DNA of 64,000 nt, taken from contig JAUXWT010000100.1 in assembly GCA_030681475.1 (NCBI GenBank), forward strand, positions 1 to 64,000, given 5' to 3'. The position numbers and the translations under genes were made by a program. Below, piece by piece: positions 9,088-18,100 of this stretch. Under the pieces are notes generated by a model. That model was not told where the DNA came from. It did not search any database and was given only the letters and a program-made list of their open reading frames with translations. The first letter of the stretch is position 1; each line of letters begins with the position of its first letter. Source of the stretch: Bacteroidales bacterium (GTDB lineage Bacteria > Bacteroidota > Bacteroidia > Bacteroidales > FEN-979).

Positions 9088-10239
9088 ATGAAAAAGAACC
9101 TATTCCTCCTGTTATGTGCTCTTCCTGCGATTTTACTCATTTTTGGATTACCTGGTTGTACCAAGGATGACGGTGACGATGTTATAGTTCCGACTGTAAA
9201 GGCATTTGCCGGTACCGAAAGTTGCAAATCCTGTCACTCGGGGATACACTCCTCATATATGGAAAGCGGACATCCATATAAATTACAAAAAGTATCCGGG
9301 GCTCAGCCTACGATTCCATTCGCTCCAACCATTTTAACCCCGACCGGATACACCTGGAATGATCTTTCTTATATTATTGGCGGCTATGGCTGGAAAGCTC
9401 GTTTTATTGATAAAAACGGGTATGTTATCACCCAGGTTGCCGGTTCACAGTTTAATCCGGGTAATTTAACTCAAACGATCTATAACAGCGCTATTCCTAA
9501 CGGAACTGAAAAGTACACCTGTGGAAGATGTCACACCACCGGATGGAAAAGCATCGCCGACGGGGGTACACCACAAGACGGATTACCGGGAATGGACGGA
9601 AATTTCTTTGCAGGCGGAGTTCAATGTGAACAGTGCCACGGAATGGGTAACATTCATGCTGTCACCAAGAAAAAATCTGATATCACCCTGGATAAAACGA
9701 CCGAAGCCTGCTCTCAGTGTCATCAAAGGAGAAAACTCAACGGAGATGTCAAACAACAGGTTTCAAACGGATGGGAAATGCACAGAAGCCAGGTTGAACA
9801 ACTTTTAACCAACAAACACAATCTGACCCTGACATGTAATAGCTGTCACGAAGTTCACTCATCGACGGTTAAAGATGACCTGGCCAAAGGAAACGGGATC
9901 AGCAAAACCTGTGTTTCCTGTCATAACACCATAAATGCGAACGTACACAATGGCGCCACATGCATTGATTGCCACATGTCGAAGACGGTAAAGAACGCGA
10001 TCTCTTTTAACAAATACAAAGGAGATGCTCCAAACCACAACTTCAAGATTAACACATCGGCAACAGCCACCTATTTAACAACAGACGGTTCAGGTACGTG
10101 GGCAAATCTCGACGGAAAAGGTACTACTTTAGATTTTGCCTGCTACTCCTGTCATCAAGATACTGCAGGCGTTGGTGGTATATATTCGAAGAAAACAATG
10201 CAGGAATTGGCAACAAAAGCAATTACTTTCCATAAATAG
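9088..10239 (+). CDS. Octaheme c-type cytochrome lipoprotein
   Basis: A 383-residue lipoprotein. The signal peptide ends in the lipobox LPGC with the modified cysteine at residue 24. Eight CxxCH heme-binding motifs can be counted: CKSCH, CGRCH, CEQCH, CSQCH, CNSCH, CVSCH, CIDCH and CYSCH. The opening AGTESCKSCH and the HPYK segment resemble the cytochrome c554/NrfA-like multiheme superfamily. No specific reductase signature such as a CxxCK active-site heme is present, so electron transfer rather than catalysis is more likely. I chose ATG 9088 rather than an upstream TTG at 9067 because it gives a proper signal peptide. The gene stands alone between a two-component system and trxB and ends in a clear terminator. 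Biogenesis needs a cytochrome c maturation system elsewhere. Confidence 0.93.
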   Translation: MKKNLFLLLCALPAILLIFGLPGCTKDDGDDVIVPTVKAFAGTESCKSCHSGIHSSYMESGHPYKLQKVSGAQPTIPFAPTILTPTGYTWNDLSYIIGGYGWKARFIDKNGYVITQVAGSQFNPGNLTQTIYNSAIPNGTEKYTCGRCHTTGWKSIADGGTPQDGLPGMDGNFFAGGVQCEQCHGMGNIHAVTKKKSDITLDKTTEACSQCHQRRKLNGDVKQQVSNGWEMHRSQVEQLLTNKHNLTLTCNSCHEVHSSTVKDDLAKGNGISKTCVSCHNTINANVHNGATCIDCHMSKTVKNAISFNKYKGDAPNHNFKINTSATATYLTTDGSGTWANLDGKGTTLDFACYSCHQDTAGVGGIYSKKTMQELATKAITFHK

Positions 10240-10259
10240 TAGTTCTTGTACGTTTGATG

Positions 10260-10290
10260 AAAAAGGGGGACATAAACATCCTCCTTTTTT
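10260..10290 (+). terminator. Rho-independent terminator after the cytochrome gene
   Basis: An 11-base-pair stem pairs AAAAAGGGGGA (10260-10270) with TCCTCCTTTTT (10279-10289), with one G-U pair, around an 8-base loop. The 3' arm continues into a T run. It sits 20 bases after the cytochrome stop. Confidence 0.8.
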
Positions 10291-10295
10291 TTTGC

Positions 10296-10303
10296 TATTT
10301 TTG
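10296..10303 (+). promoter_or_regulatory. -7 promoter box for trxB
   Basis: TATTTTTG matches TAnnTTTG and lies 18 bases before the trxB start, directly after the upstream terminator. A -33 element is not clear because the terminator occupies that space. Confidence 0.4.
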
Positions 10304-10321
10304 CAGGACAAAACCAGATTT

Positions 10322-11257
10322 ATGAGCGAAAACATGGAAAGCGTCCGCTGCCTGATCATCGGATCGGGTCCGGCAGGATACACCGCGGCCATTTATGCCG
10401 CACGGGCAGATCTCAAACCTGTGATGTACCAGGGAATGCAACCCGGCGGGCAATTGACCATCACCACCGAAGTTGACAACTATCCCGGATACCCCAAAGG
10501 GATCACAGGCCCGGAAATGATGGAAGAATTCAAAGAACAGGCCGAACGGTTTGGTACTGAAGTCCGTTTTGGCGTTGTGACCGAAGCCGACCTTTCAAAA
10601 CAGCCTTTTATTGTAAAGGCCGACGATGGAAAAACCATATCGGCCGAAACTGTGATCATCGCCACCGGCGCCTCGGCAAAATGGCTGGGGATGGAGTCGG
10701 AAAAGAAATACATGGGGCAGGGTGTTTCGGGATGTGCCACCTGCGATGGATTTTTCTACCGCGGACAGGAGGTTGCCGTTGTGGGAGGCGGCGATACCGC
10801 TGCCGAAGAGGCCACCTATCTTGCAAAACTCTGCAAGAAGGTTTATCTGATCCATCGCCGCGATGAACTGCGTGCGTCCAAAGCCATGCAACACAAAGTT
10901 TTCAACACGCCAAACCTTGAGATGGTATGGGACAGCGCTCCCGAAGAGGTGTTAGGCGACCAGAACGGCGTAACCGGAGTGCGGGTGCGCAACGTGAAAT
11001 CAGGTGAAACCAGGGATATCATGGTGATGGGATTTTTTGTCGCCATCGGCCACAAGCCCAATACAGAGCTGTTTTTGGGCCAACTGGAACTGGACGAATT
11101 GAACTACATCAAAACCAAACCCGGAACCACACAAACCAGCACGGAAGGGGTATTTGCATGCGGCGATGTACAGGATCACCATTACCGCCAGGCCGTTACG
11201 GCAGCCGGAACCGGGTGTATGGCAGCGATTGAGGCGGAAAGGTTTCTTTCAAGTTAA
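10322..11257 (+). CDS. trxB: Thioredoxin-disulfide reductase
   Basis: A 311-residue low-molecular-weight flavoenzyme that transfers electrons from NADPH through FAD to thioredoxin. Visible are the FAD-binding GSGPAGYTAAIYAARA near the N-terminus, the redox-active pair in CATCDG, the NAD(P)-binding VVGGGDTAAEEA and the C-terminal FAD motif FACGDVQDHHYRQ. Length is normal. I chose the ATG at 10322 (MSENMESVRC) because it follows the promoter box and matches the family length; open sequence further upstream overlaps the cytochrome gene and terminator. purL follows after 17 bases and may be co-transcribed. Confidence 0.96.
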   Translation: MSENMESVRCLIIGSGPAGYTAAIYAARADLKPVMYQGMQPGGQLTITTEVDNYPGYPKGITGPEMMEEFKEQAERFGTEVRFGVVTEADLSKQPFIVKADDGKTISAETVIIATGASAKWLGMESEKKYMGQGVSGCATCDGFFYRGQEVAVVGGGDTAAEEATYLAKLCKKVYLIHRRDELRASKAMQHKVFNTPNLEMVWDSAPEEVLGDQNGVTGVRVRNVKSGETRDIMVMGFFVAIGHKPNTELFLGQLELDELNYIKTKPGTTQTSTEGVFACGDVQDHHYRQAVTAAGTGCMAAIEAERFLSS

Positions 11258-11274
11258 ATTGAATTTTCCACACA

Positions 11275-14200
11275 ATGATCACTTTCTTTCAGAACAATGA
11301 CCTTTATTATGCCGTAGAAAGTCGAGAAAAACTTGGCGGTAAAGACACGGAGAAACTAAACTGGCTGTTCGGCGGTGCAGAATGCATCGCCGAACCTGTT
11401 TTACCGGGTGCCTTTGTGGGACCAAGGCGTGAGATGATCACCCCGTGGAGTACCAATGCCGTAGAGATTACGCAGAATATGGGGGTCAGCGGGATCAGCA
11501 GGATTGAAGAGTTTACGATTTCCGATTTCCGATTAACAAACAACAAGTCTACGGTCAGCAGTCAGCAGTCGGCAGTCGGCAGTCAGCAGTCGGCAGTCAC
11601 GTGTCACGTGTCACGTGTTACTAGTCACGATCCAATGCTACAACACGTTTACCATGGCCTCGACCAGGAAATCTTTCATATCCTCCACGAACCGGACCCA
11701 GTTCTTTTCATCGACGATATTGCCGCTTACAATAAACAGGAAGGACTGGCGCTTAGTGATGATGAAATCGGATATCTCATCGGGCTCAGCCAGAAACTTG
11801 ACCGCAAATTAACTGACAGCGAGGTTTTTGGATTTTCACAGGTCAACTCGGAACATTGCCGGCATAAGATATTCAATGGCATGTTTATCATTGATGGTCA
11901 GGAGATGCCCGAATCGCTTTTTGCATTGATCAAAAAAACAGCCAGAGAACATCCGAATTTCCTGGTTTCAGCGTATAAGGATAATGTAGCATTCATCCTC
12001 GGTCCCCAAATTGAGCAGTTCGCCCCGGGGATGCAGCATGTGGCCGATTTTTTTACAATCAAAGACATTCAGTCGGTCATCTCTCTGAAAGCCGAAACCC
12101 ATAATTTTCCAACTACTGTTGAGCCCTTTAACGGCGCTGCTACCGGTTCGGGGGGCGAGATCCGCGACCGCATGGCCGGTGGAAAAGGAAGCATTCCCAT
12201 GGCTGGCACAGCCGTTTACATGACTTCCTATCCGCGGCTTGATGGCGGGAGGTCGTGGGAAACCAACATACCGGCGCGGCCGTGGCTTTATCAGACTCCG
12301 GAAGAGATACTCATCAAGGCATCGAATGGCGCCAGCGATTTTGGCAACAAGTTCGGACAGCCACTCATCTGCGGTTCCGTGCTTACTTTTGAACATAATG
12401 CTGACGATCGCTTGTATGGTTACGACAAGGTGATCATGCAGGCCGGCGGGATTGGATTTGCAAAAAAAGAGGACAGTCTGAAAGACGAACCGGAGGCGAA
12501 TCAGCACATCGTGGTTCTTGGAGGCGACAACTATCGGATCGGAATGGGAGGCGGAGCTGTTTCATCGGTCGCTACCGGTGAATACGGCAATGCCATTGAA
12601 CTGAACGCCGTGCAACGGTCTAACCCTGAGATGCAAAAAAGAGTGTTCAATGCCATCAGGGCAATGACCGAAATGGACGTGAACCCGATCGTTTCCATTC
12701 ATGACCACGGCGCGGGAGGGCATCTGAACTCACTGTCGGAACTGGTAGAAACCACCGGCGGAACCATACGGATCGATAAATTGCCGGTCGGCGATCCGAC
12801 CCTGTCGGCCAGGGAGATCGCCAGCAATGAGTCCCAGGAACGGATGGGATTGATCCTGGCCGAAAAGGATGTGTTGCTTTTGCGGGAAATAGCAGATCGG
12901 GAGCGGGCTCCGGTTTACCTTGCCGGCCGGACCACCGGCGATCAGCAACTTATTTTTGAAGACAACCGTGAAAATATCCGGCCCATCGACCTGAAAATCT
13001 CAGACTTTTTCGGAAAACCCCCAAAAACTATAATGACCGACACGTCACGCGTCACGCGTCACGCGTCACTCTCATACGATGCAACAAAATTTTGGCAATA
13101 CTTGATCGAAGTCCTCCAGCTTGAGTCCGTCGCCTGCAAAGACTGGCTGACCAACAAAGTTGACCGTGCATTGAGTGGAAAAATTGCCCGGCAACAGACC
13201 TGTGGCGCCATTCAACTGCCGCTTAACAATGTTGGCGTGACTGCGCTCGATTACCAGGGGATCAAGGGCATTGCCACTGCGCTGGGCCATGCGCCGGTTG
13301 CCGCGCTCATCGATCCGGCTGCCGGGTCGAGGCTTGCTGTGGCCAAAGCGCTGACCAACATCGTTTGGGCTCCGCTTACACATGGACTGAAAGGCGTTTC
13401 ACTCAGCGCAAACTGGATGTGGCCTTGTAAAAATCCCGGTGAAGACGCCCGTCTTTACACTGCAGTTAAGGCGGTGAGTGATTTTGCCATTGCGCTGGGC
13501 ATCAATATACCAACGGGTAAAGATTCACTCTCCATGACCCAGAAGTATCCGGACGGAAAGGTGGTTTATTCTCCGGGAACCGTGATCATTTCAGCGGTAG
13601 GAGAGGTGTCGGACGTTAAAAAAGTGGTAAGTACCGATCTGGCGCCTGATGTCGATTCCGTTCTGGTTTATATCCCGTTTTCCGACCCCGGCTTTGAATT
13701 GGGCGGCAGCAGCTTCGCCCAGATTTTGAACCAAACTGGCGATAAAACCCCGGATGTGAGCGATACAACATATTTTGTCACGGTTTTCGAGACTATCCAA
13801 CGACTTGTCAATGAAGGTGTAATTCTGGCAGGACATGATGTGGCAGCCGGCGGATTGATAACAACCCTGCTGGAAATAACCTTCCCGGTCGAAAACATCG
13901 GACTCGACTTAAACCTCGATCTTTTAGGAGACAACGATCCTGTCAGGGTTCTCTTCAGTGAAAAACCCGGCCTGGTTGTGCAAATTGAAAGTAGCCAAGT
14001 CCTTCGACATCCATTATTCAATTTTCAATATTCGATATTCAGAAATGTTACTGCCATACCTCTGGGTAAAATAACCCGGGAGCGAACCATGAAAATCAAA
14101 TTGCATAGTGAATTGTATCAATTTGACATCGACTCCCTCCGCGATACCTGGTTCAAAACCTCCTATTTGCTCGACCGTCTGCAGTCGGGTGAAAAACTGG

Positions 14201-15078
14201 CCATGGAAAGGTACCGGAACTACAAGCAACAACCACTTAAATTCAGTTTTCCTCCACAATTTTCAGGCACAAATGCCCAATATGGTACTGATCCTGCGAG
14301 GAGGAATCCCTCGGGGGTGAAAGCTGCAATCATTCGTGAAAAGGGGGTGAACCGCGACCGCGACATGGCCTGGGCGTTATACCTTGCGGGGTTCGATGTC
14401 AAAGACATCCATATGACCGACCTGATCGCAGGCCGGGAAAACCTCGAAGATGTCAATTTGATCGCTTTTGTCGGCGGATTTTCCAACTCCGACGTGCTGG
14501 GATCAGCCAAAGGCTGGGCAGGGGCGTTCCTCTACAATGAAAGGGCAAAACTTGCACTGGACAACTTCTTTAAACGCGATGATACACTGAGCCTTGGCGT
14601 ATGCAACGGCTGCCAGTTGCTTGTCGAGCTTGGGATGATCTACCCGGAACGTGCACGGCGCCCATGGATGTCATGGAATGATTCGCGCAAATATGAATGT
14701 TCCTTTGTTGGTGTTGACATTCTGGAAAATCACTCGGTGATGCTGAAAAACCTTGCGGGGTCTAAATTAGGGATTTGGGTGGCACACGGAGAGGGGAAAT
14801 TCAACTTTCCGGAGGAAGAGCACAACTACCACATCCCTGCAAAATTCAGCTATCACGAATATCCAGGCAATCCCAACGGCTCGCAGTTTGATGCGGCCTG
14901 TATCGCTTCAGCCGACGGGAGGCACCTGGCCATCATGCCTCACCTGGAGGACTCGGTACTTCCCTGGCAATGGCCTTTTTACCCGGAACAGCGTCGGAAC
15001 GATGAAATAACTCCGTGGATCGAAGCGTTTGTCAATGCAAGGGATTGGATCCAACTGAAAACAAAAATAGAATTGTGA
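11275..15078 (+). CDS. purL: Phosphoribosylformylglycinamidine synthase (large, single-chain)
   Basis: A 1267-residue enzyme of purine synthesis that converts FGAR to FGAM with glutamine and ATP. It has an N-terminal PurS-like part, the linker and AIRS-type ATP-binding domains (FSQVNSEHCRHKIFNG, LKAETHNFPT, ATGSGGEIRDR, HDHGAGGHLNSL) and a C-terminal class I glutaminase (LGVCNGCQLL, nucleophile Cys1110; IMPHLEDS). This is the large Bacteroidetes/proteobacterial type. Two segments are odd: residues about 81-120 and about 590-600 are encoded by the short tandem repeats that otherwise fill intergenic spacers, yet the frame stays open. A third, about 915-930, shares a 17-base string with a segment inside gldA. 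These probably sit in surface loops. The enzyme is likely still active since all core motifs are intact. Confidence 0.95.
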   Translation: MITFFQNNDLYYAVESREKLGGKDTEKLNWLFGGAECIAEPVLPGAFVGPRREMITPWSTNAVEITQNMGVSGISRIEEFTISDFRLTNNKSTVSSQQSAVGSQQSAVTCHVSRVTSHDPMLQHVYHGLDQEIFHILHEPDPVLFIDDIAAYNKQEGLALSDDEIGYLIGLSQKLDRKLTDSEVFGFSQVNSEHCRHKIFNGMFIIDGQEMPESLFALIKKTAREHPNFLVSAYKDNVAFILGPQIEQFAPGMQHVADFFTIKDIQSVISLKAETHNFPTTVEPFNGAATGSGGEIRDRMAGGKGSIPMAGTAVYMTSYPRLDGGRSWETNIPARPWLYQTPEEILIKASNGASDFGNKFGQPLICGSVLTFEHNADDRLYGYDKVIMQAGGIGFAKKEDSLKDEPEANQHIVVLGGDNYRIGMGGGAVSSVATGEYGNAIELNAVQRSNPEMQKRVFNAIRAMTEMDVNPIVSIHDHGAGGHLNSLSELVETTGGTIRIDKLPVGDPTLSAREIASNESQERMGLILAEKDVLLLREIADRERAPVYLAGRTTGDQQLIFEDNRENIRPIDLKISDFFGKPPKTIMTDTSRVTRHASLSYDATKFWQYLIEVLQLESVACKDWLTNKVDRALSGKIARQQTCGAIQLPLNNVGVTALDYQGIKGIATALGHAPVAALIDPAAGSRLAVAKALTNIVWAPLTHGLKGVSLSANWMWPCKNPGEDARLYTAVKAVSDFAIALGINIPTGKDSLSMTQKYPDGKVVYSPGTVIISAVGEVSDVKKVVSTDLAPDVDSVLVYIPFSDPGFELGGSSFAQILNQTGDKTPDVSDTTYFVTVFETIQRLVNEGVILAGHDVAAGGLITTLLEITFPVENIGLDLNLDLLGDNDPVRVLFSEKPGLVVQIESSQVLRHPLFNFQYSIFRNVTAIPLGKITRERTMKIKLHSELYQFDIDSLRDTWFKTSYLLDRLQSGEKLAMERYRNYKQQPLKFSFPPQFSGTNAQYGTDPARRNPSGVKAAIIREKGVNRDRDMAWALYLAGFDVKDIHMTDLIAGRENLEDVNLIAFVGGFSNSDVLGSAKGWAGAFLYNERAKLALDNFFKRDDTLSLGVCNGCQLLVELGMIYPERARRPWMSWNDSRKYECSFVGVDILENHSVMLKNLAGSKLGIWVAHGEGKFNFPEEEHNYHIPAKFSYHEYPGNPNGSQFDAACIASADGRHLAIMPHLEDSVLPWQWPFYPEQRRNDEITPWIEAFVNARDWIQLKTKIEL
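11516..11630. repeat. In-frame 7-nt tandem repeats inside purL
   Basis: The block starts with CGATTTC-type units (11516-11534), continues with GTCAGCA/GTCGGCA units (11554-11596) and ends with GTCACGT units (to 11630). It is translated within purL as a Ser/Gln/Val-rich insert that includes TCHVSRVTSH. The same words occur as noncoding arrays at 27893-27926 and 34518-34549. Confidence 0.85.
13041..13069. repeat. Second in-frame repeat in purL (GTCACGC x4)
   Basis: About four copies of the 7-base unit GTCACGC, translated as a short Ser/Arg/Thr/His stretch (TSRVTRHASL) between the conserved KTIMTD and SYDATKFW segments of PurL. Confidence 0.85.
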
Positions 15079-15101
15079 CCTGCGAAAAATGACCATCGAA
15101 A

Positions 15102-18100
15102 ATGGATGACTGTACTGTGATATTAAAAAAAGTAGTTTCTATTCTCTCTGAAGACAGATTTGTGAATGTCAAAGGTCATAAGGTTTCTTATGATGATTAT
15201 TGTAAGCTGAGAGATTATGAACGTGAGCATAAAGGCGATGAAGATATTGTAGTCACACCTATCCTCCTTGAAATACTAAAATTCTTTGATTATAAATCAG
15301 GGATTAACATCCTGCAACAAGTCAGTCAGGACGGAGATAAACCTGATTTCAGGACGACCGAAACCAACAAATTTATTCTTGATGCAAAGTCCACCGGCAC
15401 GGAAATAAAAAATGAAGGAGATTCGAAATCAGCAGTAAATCAGATTAAAAGATACCTTGAATCATTTAAGGGTTACGAGTATGGTATTTTGTTCAACCTC
15501 CATCGATTTGAATTTTTTATAAGAACGACCGAAAATGACCTGATTCGTGTCAGACATTTGGCAGATCGAACGATAAACCTCGTGAAGCTAATTCACGACT
15601 TCTCCGGTAATATTCATGGAGGAACGAAAGATTATGAAAACTTTACATGGTTTTATAATAATTTTAAATTTGAAACAATACAACCAGAAGAGTACATTGA
15701 ATTAATCAAAAACAGGCACAAGGAAGACCTGATAACTCCAGATAAGAAATTTTTAAAGAAACTGGTTTATGGGTTGGTTGATAAAATACAGGAAAATATT
15801 CGTCGGCAGATTTTACCGATGTCCAAAGATCTTAATCACCATATTCAACTCAGATATGAATTGGATAAATTGAGTCGTGAAATTAATTTGTCCGAAGGTG
15901 AGAATAGATATTTGGTTGCAACCGAAGAATTAGTCAAGCAAATCAGTTATGTAGTTTTATTGAGGTTTATCCTGATCAGAATCTTTGAAGATAATAACCT
16001 TATACCACCAAACCTATATAATGGAGGGTTTAAAAAGAAACTGGAACCTCCGTTCAGTATGACATTCAAAGAGATCCTTCTGGATGCAAGAGTCAAGGCA
16101 GGAGAATTATTCTCATATTTTGAAGATAAGTTTCCTTATAACTTTCAAATAACTAAAGATGATAACCTCCTTATCCAGGTACTGTTTGAACTTTCCAAGA
16201 TCAATTTTTCCGAAATTAATTTTGATTTGATTGGGGACCTTTATGAACATTACCTGAATGAGGATGAAAGGAAGGATAAAGGTCAGTTTTACACCCCGCA
16301 TTATATTGTGGAATTTATTTTAAACAGGGTGGGGTTTTTGGGAAAAATCAAGGACAAACCCAACAACAAAACTTTGTTCGACCCTGCATGCGGCTCCGGC
16401 AGTTTTCTGGTTGAAGCAGCCATTCGTTTGCGTAAAGAAGGAATGAACCGTGAAACTGAAGCCAAACGCAGCATTGTGGACAATCTTCATGGATCGGAAA
16501 TAACCGGTTTCGCAAGTCGTTTGGCAGAACTCAACCTGATCATCCAGATTTTATCCCTTGTAAAAAGAATTGAGAATGATGAAGAACGGCAAACCCAATC
16601 GTTCAGGGTTTGTACGACTGACTCATTAATGAAATTATACAACCATGATGAATTCGGGGAAACTGATAAGGTTGCATTTGACACTTCTGAATTTACATCA
16701 ACCTATAAAGACGTTTTTATTCATTTGATTGCCAGTAAAAACGATTTTGATTTTGTGGTCGGGAACCCGCCTTATGTTGGCGAAAAGGGGCATAAAGAAT
16801 TGTTTCGCCCTTTACAATCTCATTCATACTGGAAACATCTTTATCAGGGGAAAAGCGATTATCTGTACTATTTTATCCTTCTTGGGTTAAGTAAATTGGC
16901 CGAAGGCGGGAAATTGGGATTTATTACTACCCAATACTGGTTGACAGCCGATGGAGCGGGGAATTTAAGAAACTATATCCTTCAACATGCAAAAATCATT
17001 GAGATCATAGATTTTAAAGGGATAAAGCTTTTTCCGGAAGCACAGGGACAGGAAAATATTGTTTTCATTCTTGAAAAGTGCAGTATTGAATCTGAAAGGA
17101 CAAGTAATAAAATAAAGATCATTCAGTTTTTCAGTGAATGGGCTAATTCTGATCAAAAATACATCAATGCCCAAAACCAGGTCATAACAAATTATGATCG
17201 TTTTATTGACCTGCTAACTCACCCAACCCAGTTTGAACTTTTTGCTGATCCGGACAGATCAAATTTTGCATTAGGAAAAGACAATCGGGGTGAAATAGCT
17301 GATGTTTATTATAGTGGAACCATCCAGGGCGAACTCGATGAAAATGCCTGGTACCTCTATTCCAGAGAAAAACCAGTTACGCTTGATGGAAATTTCGCTT
17401 TTCTGACTGATTTGTTCAATGTAAATCAAGGAATTGTTTCAGGGGCTGATCAGGTTACCAATCAGAATATTAAAAAGATACCGGTGACTGAGCAGAATGA
17501 TTACAATATTAAACCTGGTGATCCAATTTTCATATTTGACTTGGATCAATTAGAGACAAGGCATTTTTCAGAGAATGAACTTAAATATATAAAACCCTTT
17601 TACAAAAATTCAGAGATACATCGGGGTTTTGTTGATTTTAATGAGTTACAATTTGTCATTTATTCTGATGACATTGACAATATTGAAGAAACTCCATCAT
17701 TAAAAAATCATTTTAATCGGCTCGGTTCTTTACTTCGGGATCGGTTGGTAAGATATGAAGAAGATTACAGATGGTTTAACCTGCATCGGGGAAGGAATAA
17801 AAACATATTTGAAAGCGAAAAGCTTGTCACATCAAGGAGGGCAAAAGAAAATACTTTCGCGTATGAGAATAAAAGAACCTATCCGCAATCGGACATCACT
17901 TTAATAACTCCAAAGGAAGAGACAAGGGAAAATTTAAAATATCTCTTTGCATTGCTTAATTCAGACTTTCTGAATTCATGGTATGGAAAAAATACCAAAA
18001 TGAAAGGGAACATGCGGGAATTTTATTTTACACCCATGTCAAAAATCCCAATCCGGAAAATTGATTTCGAAAGTGTTGATGATTTATTCGTCCACGACTT

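Noticed and set aside
11968-12507. 179-codon frame antisense to purL
   Set aside because: Complementary shadow of conserved PurL codons, no recognisable domain.
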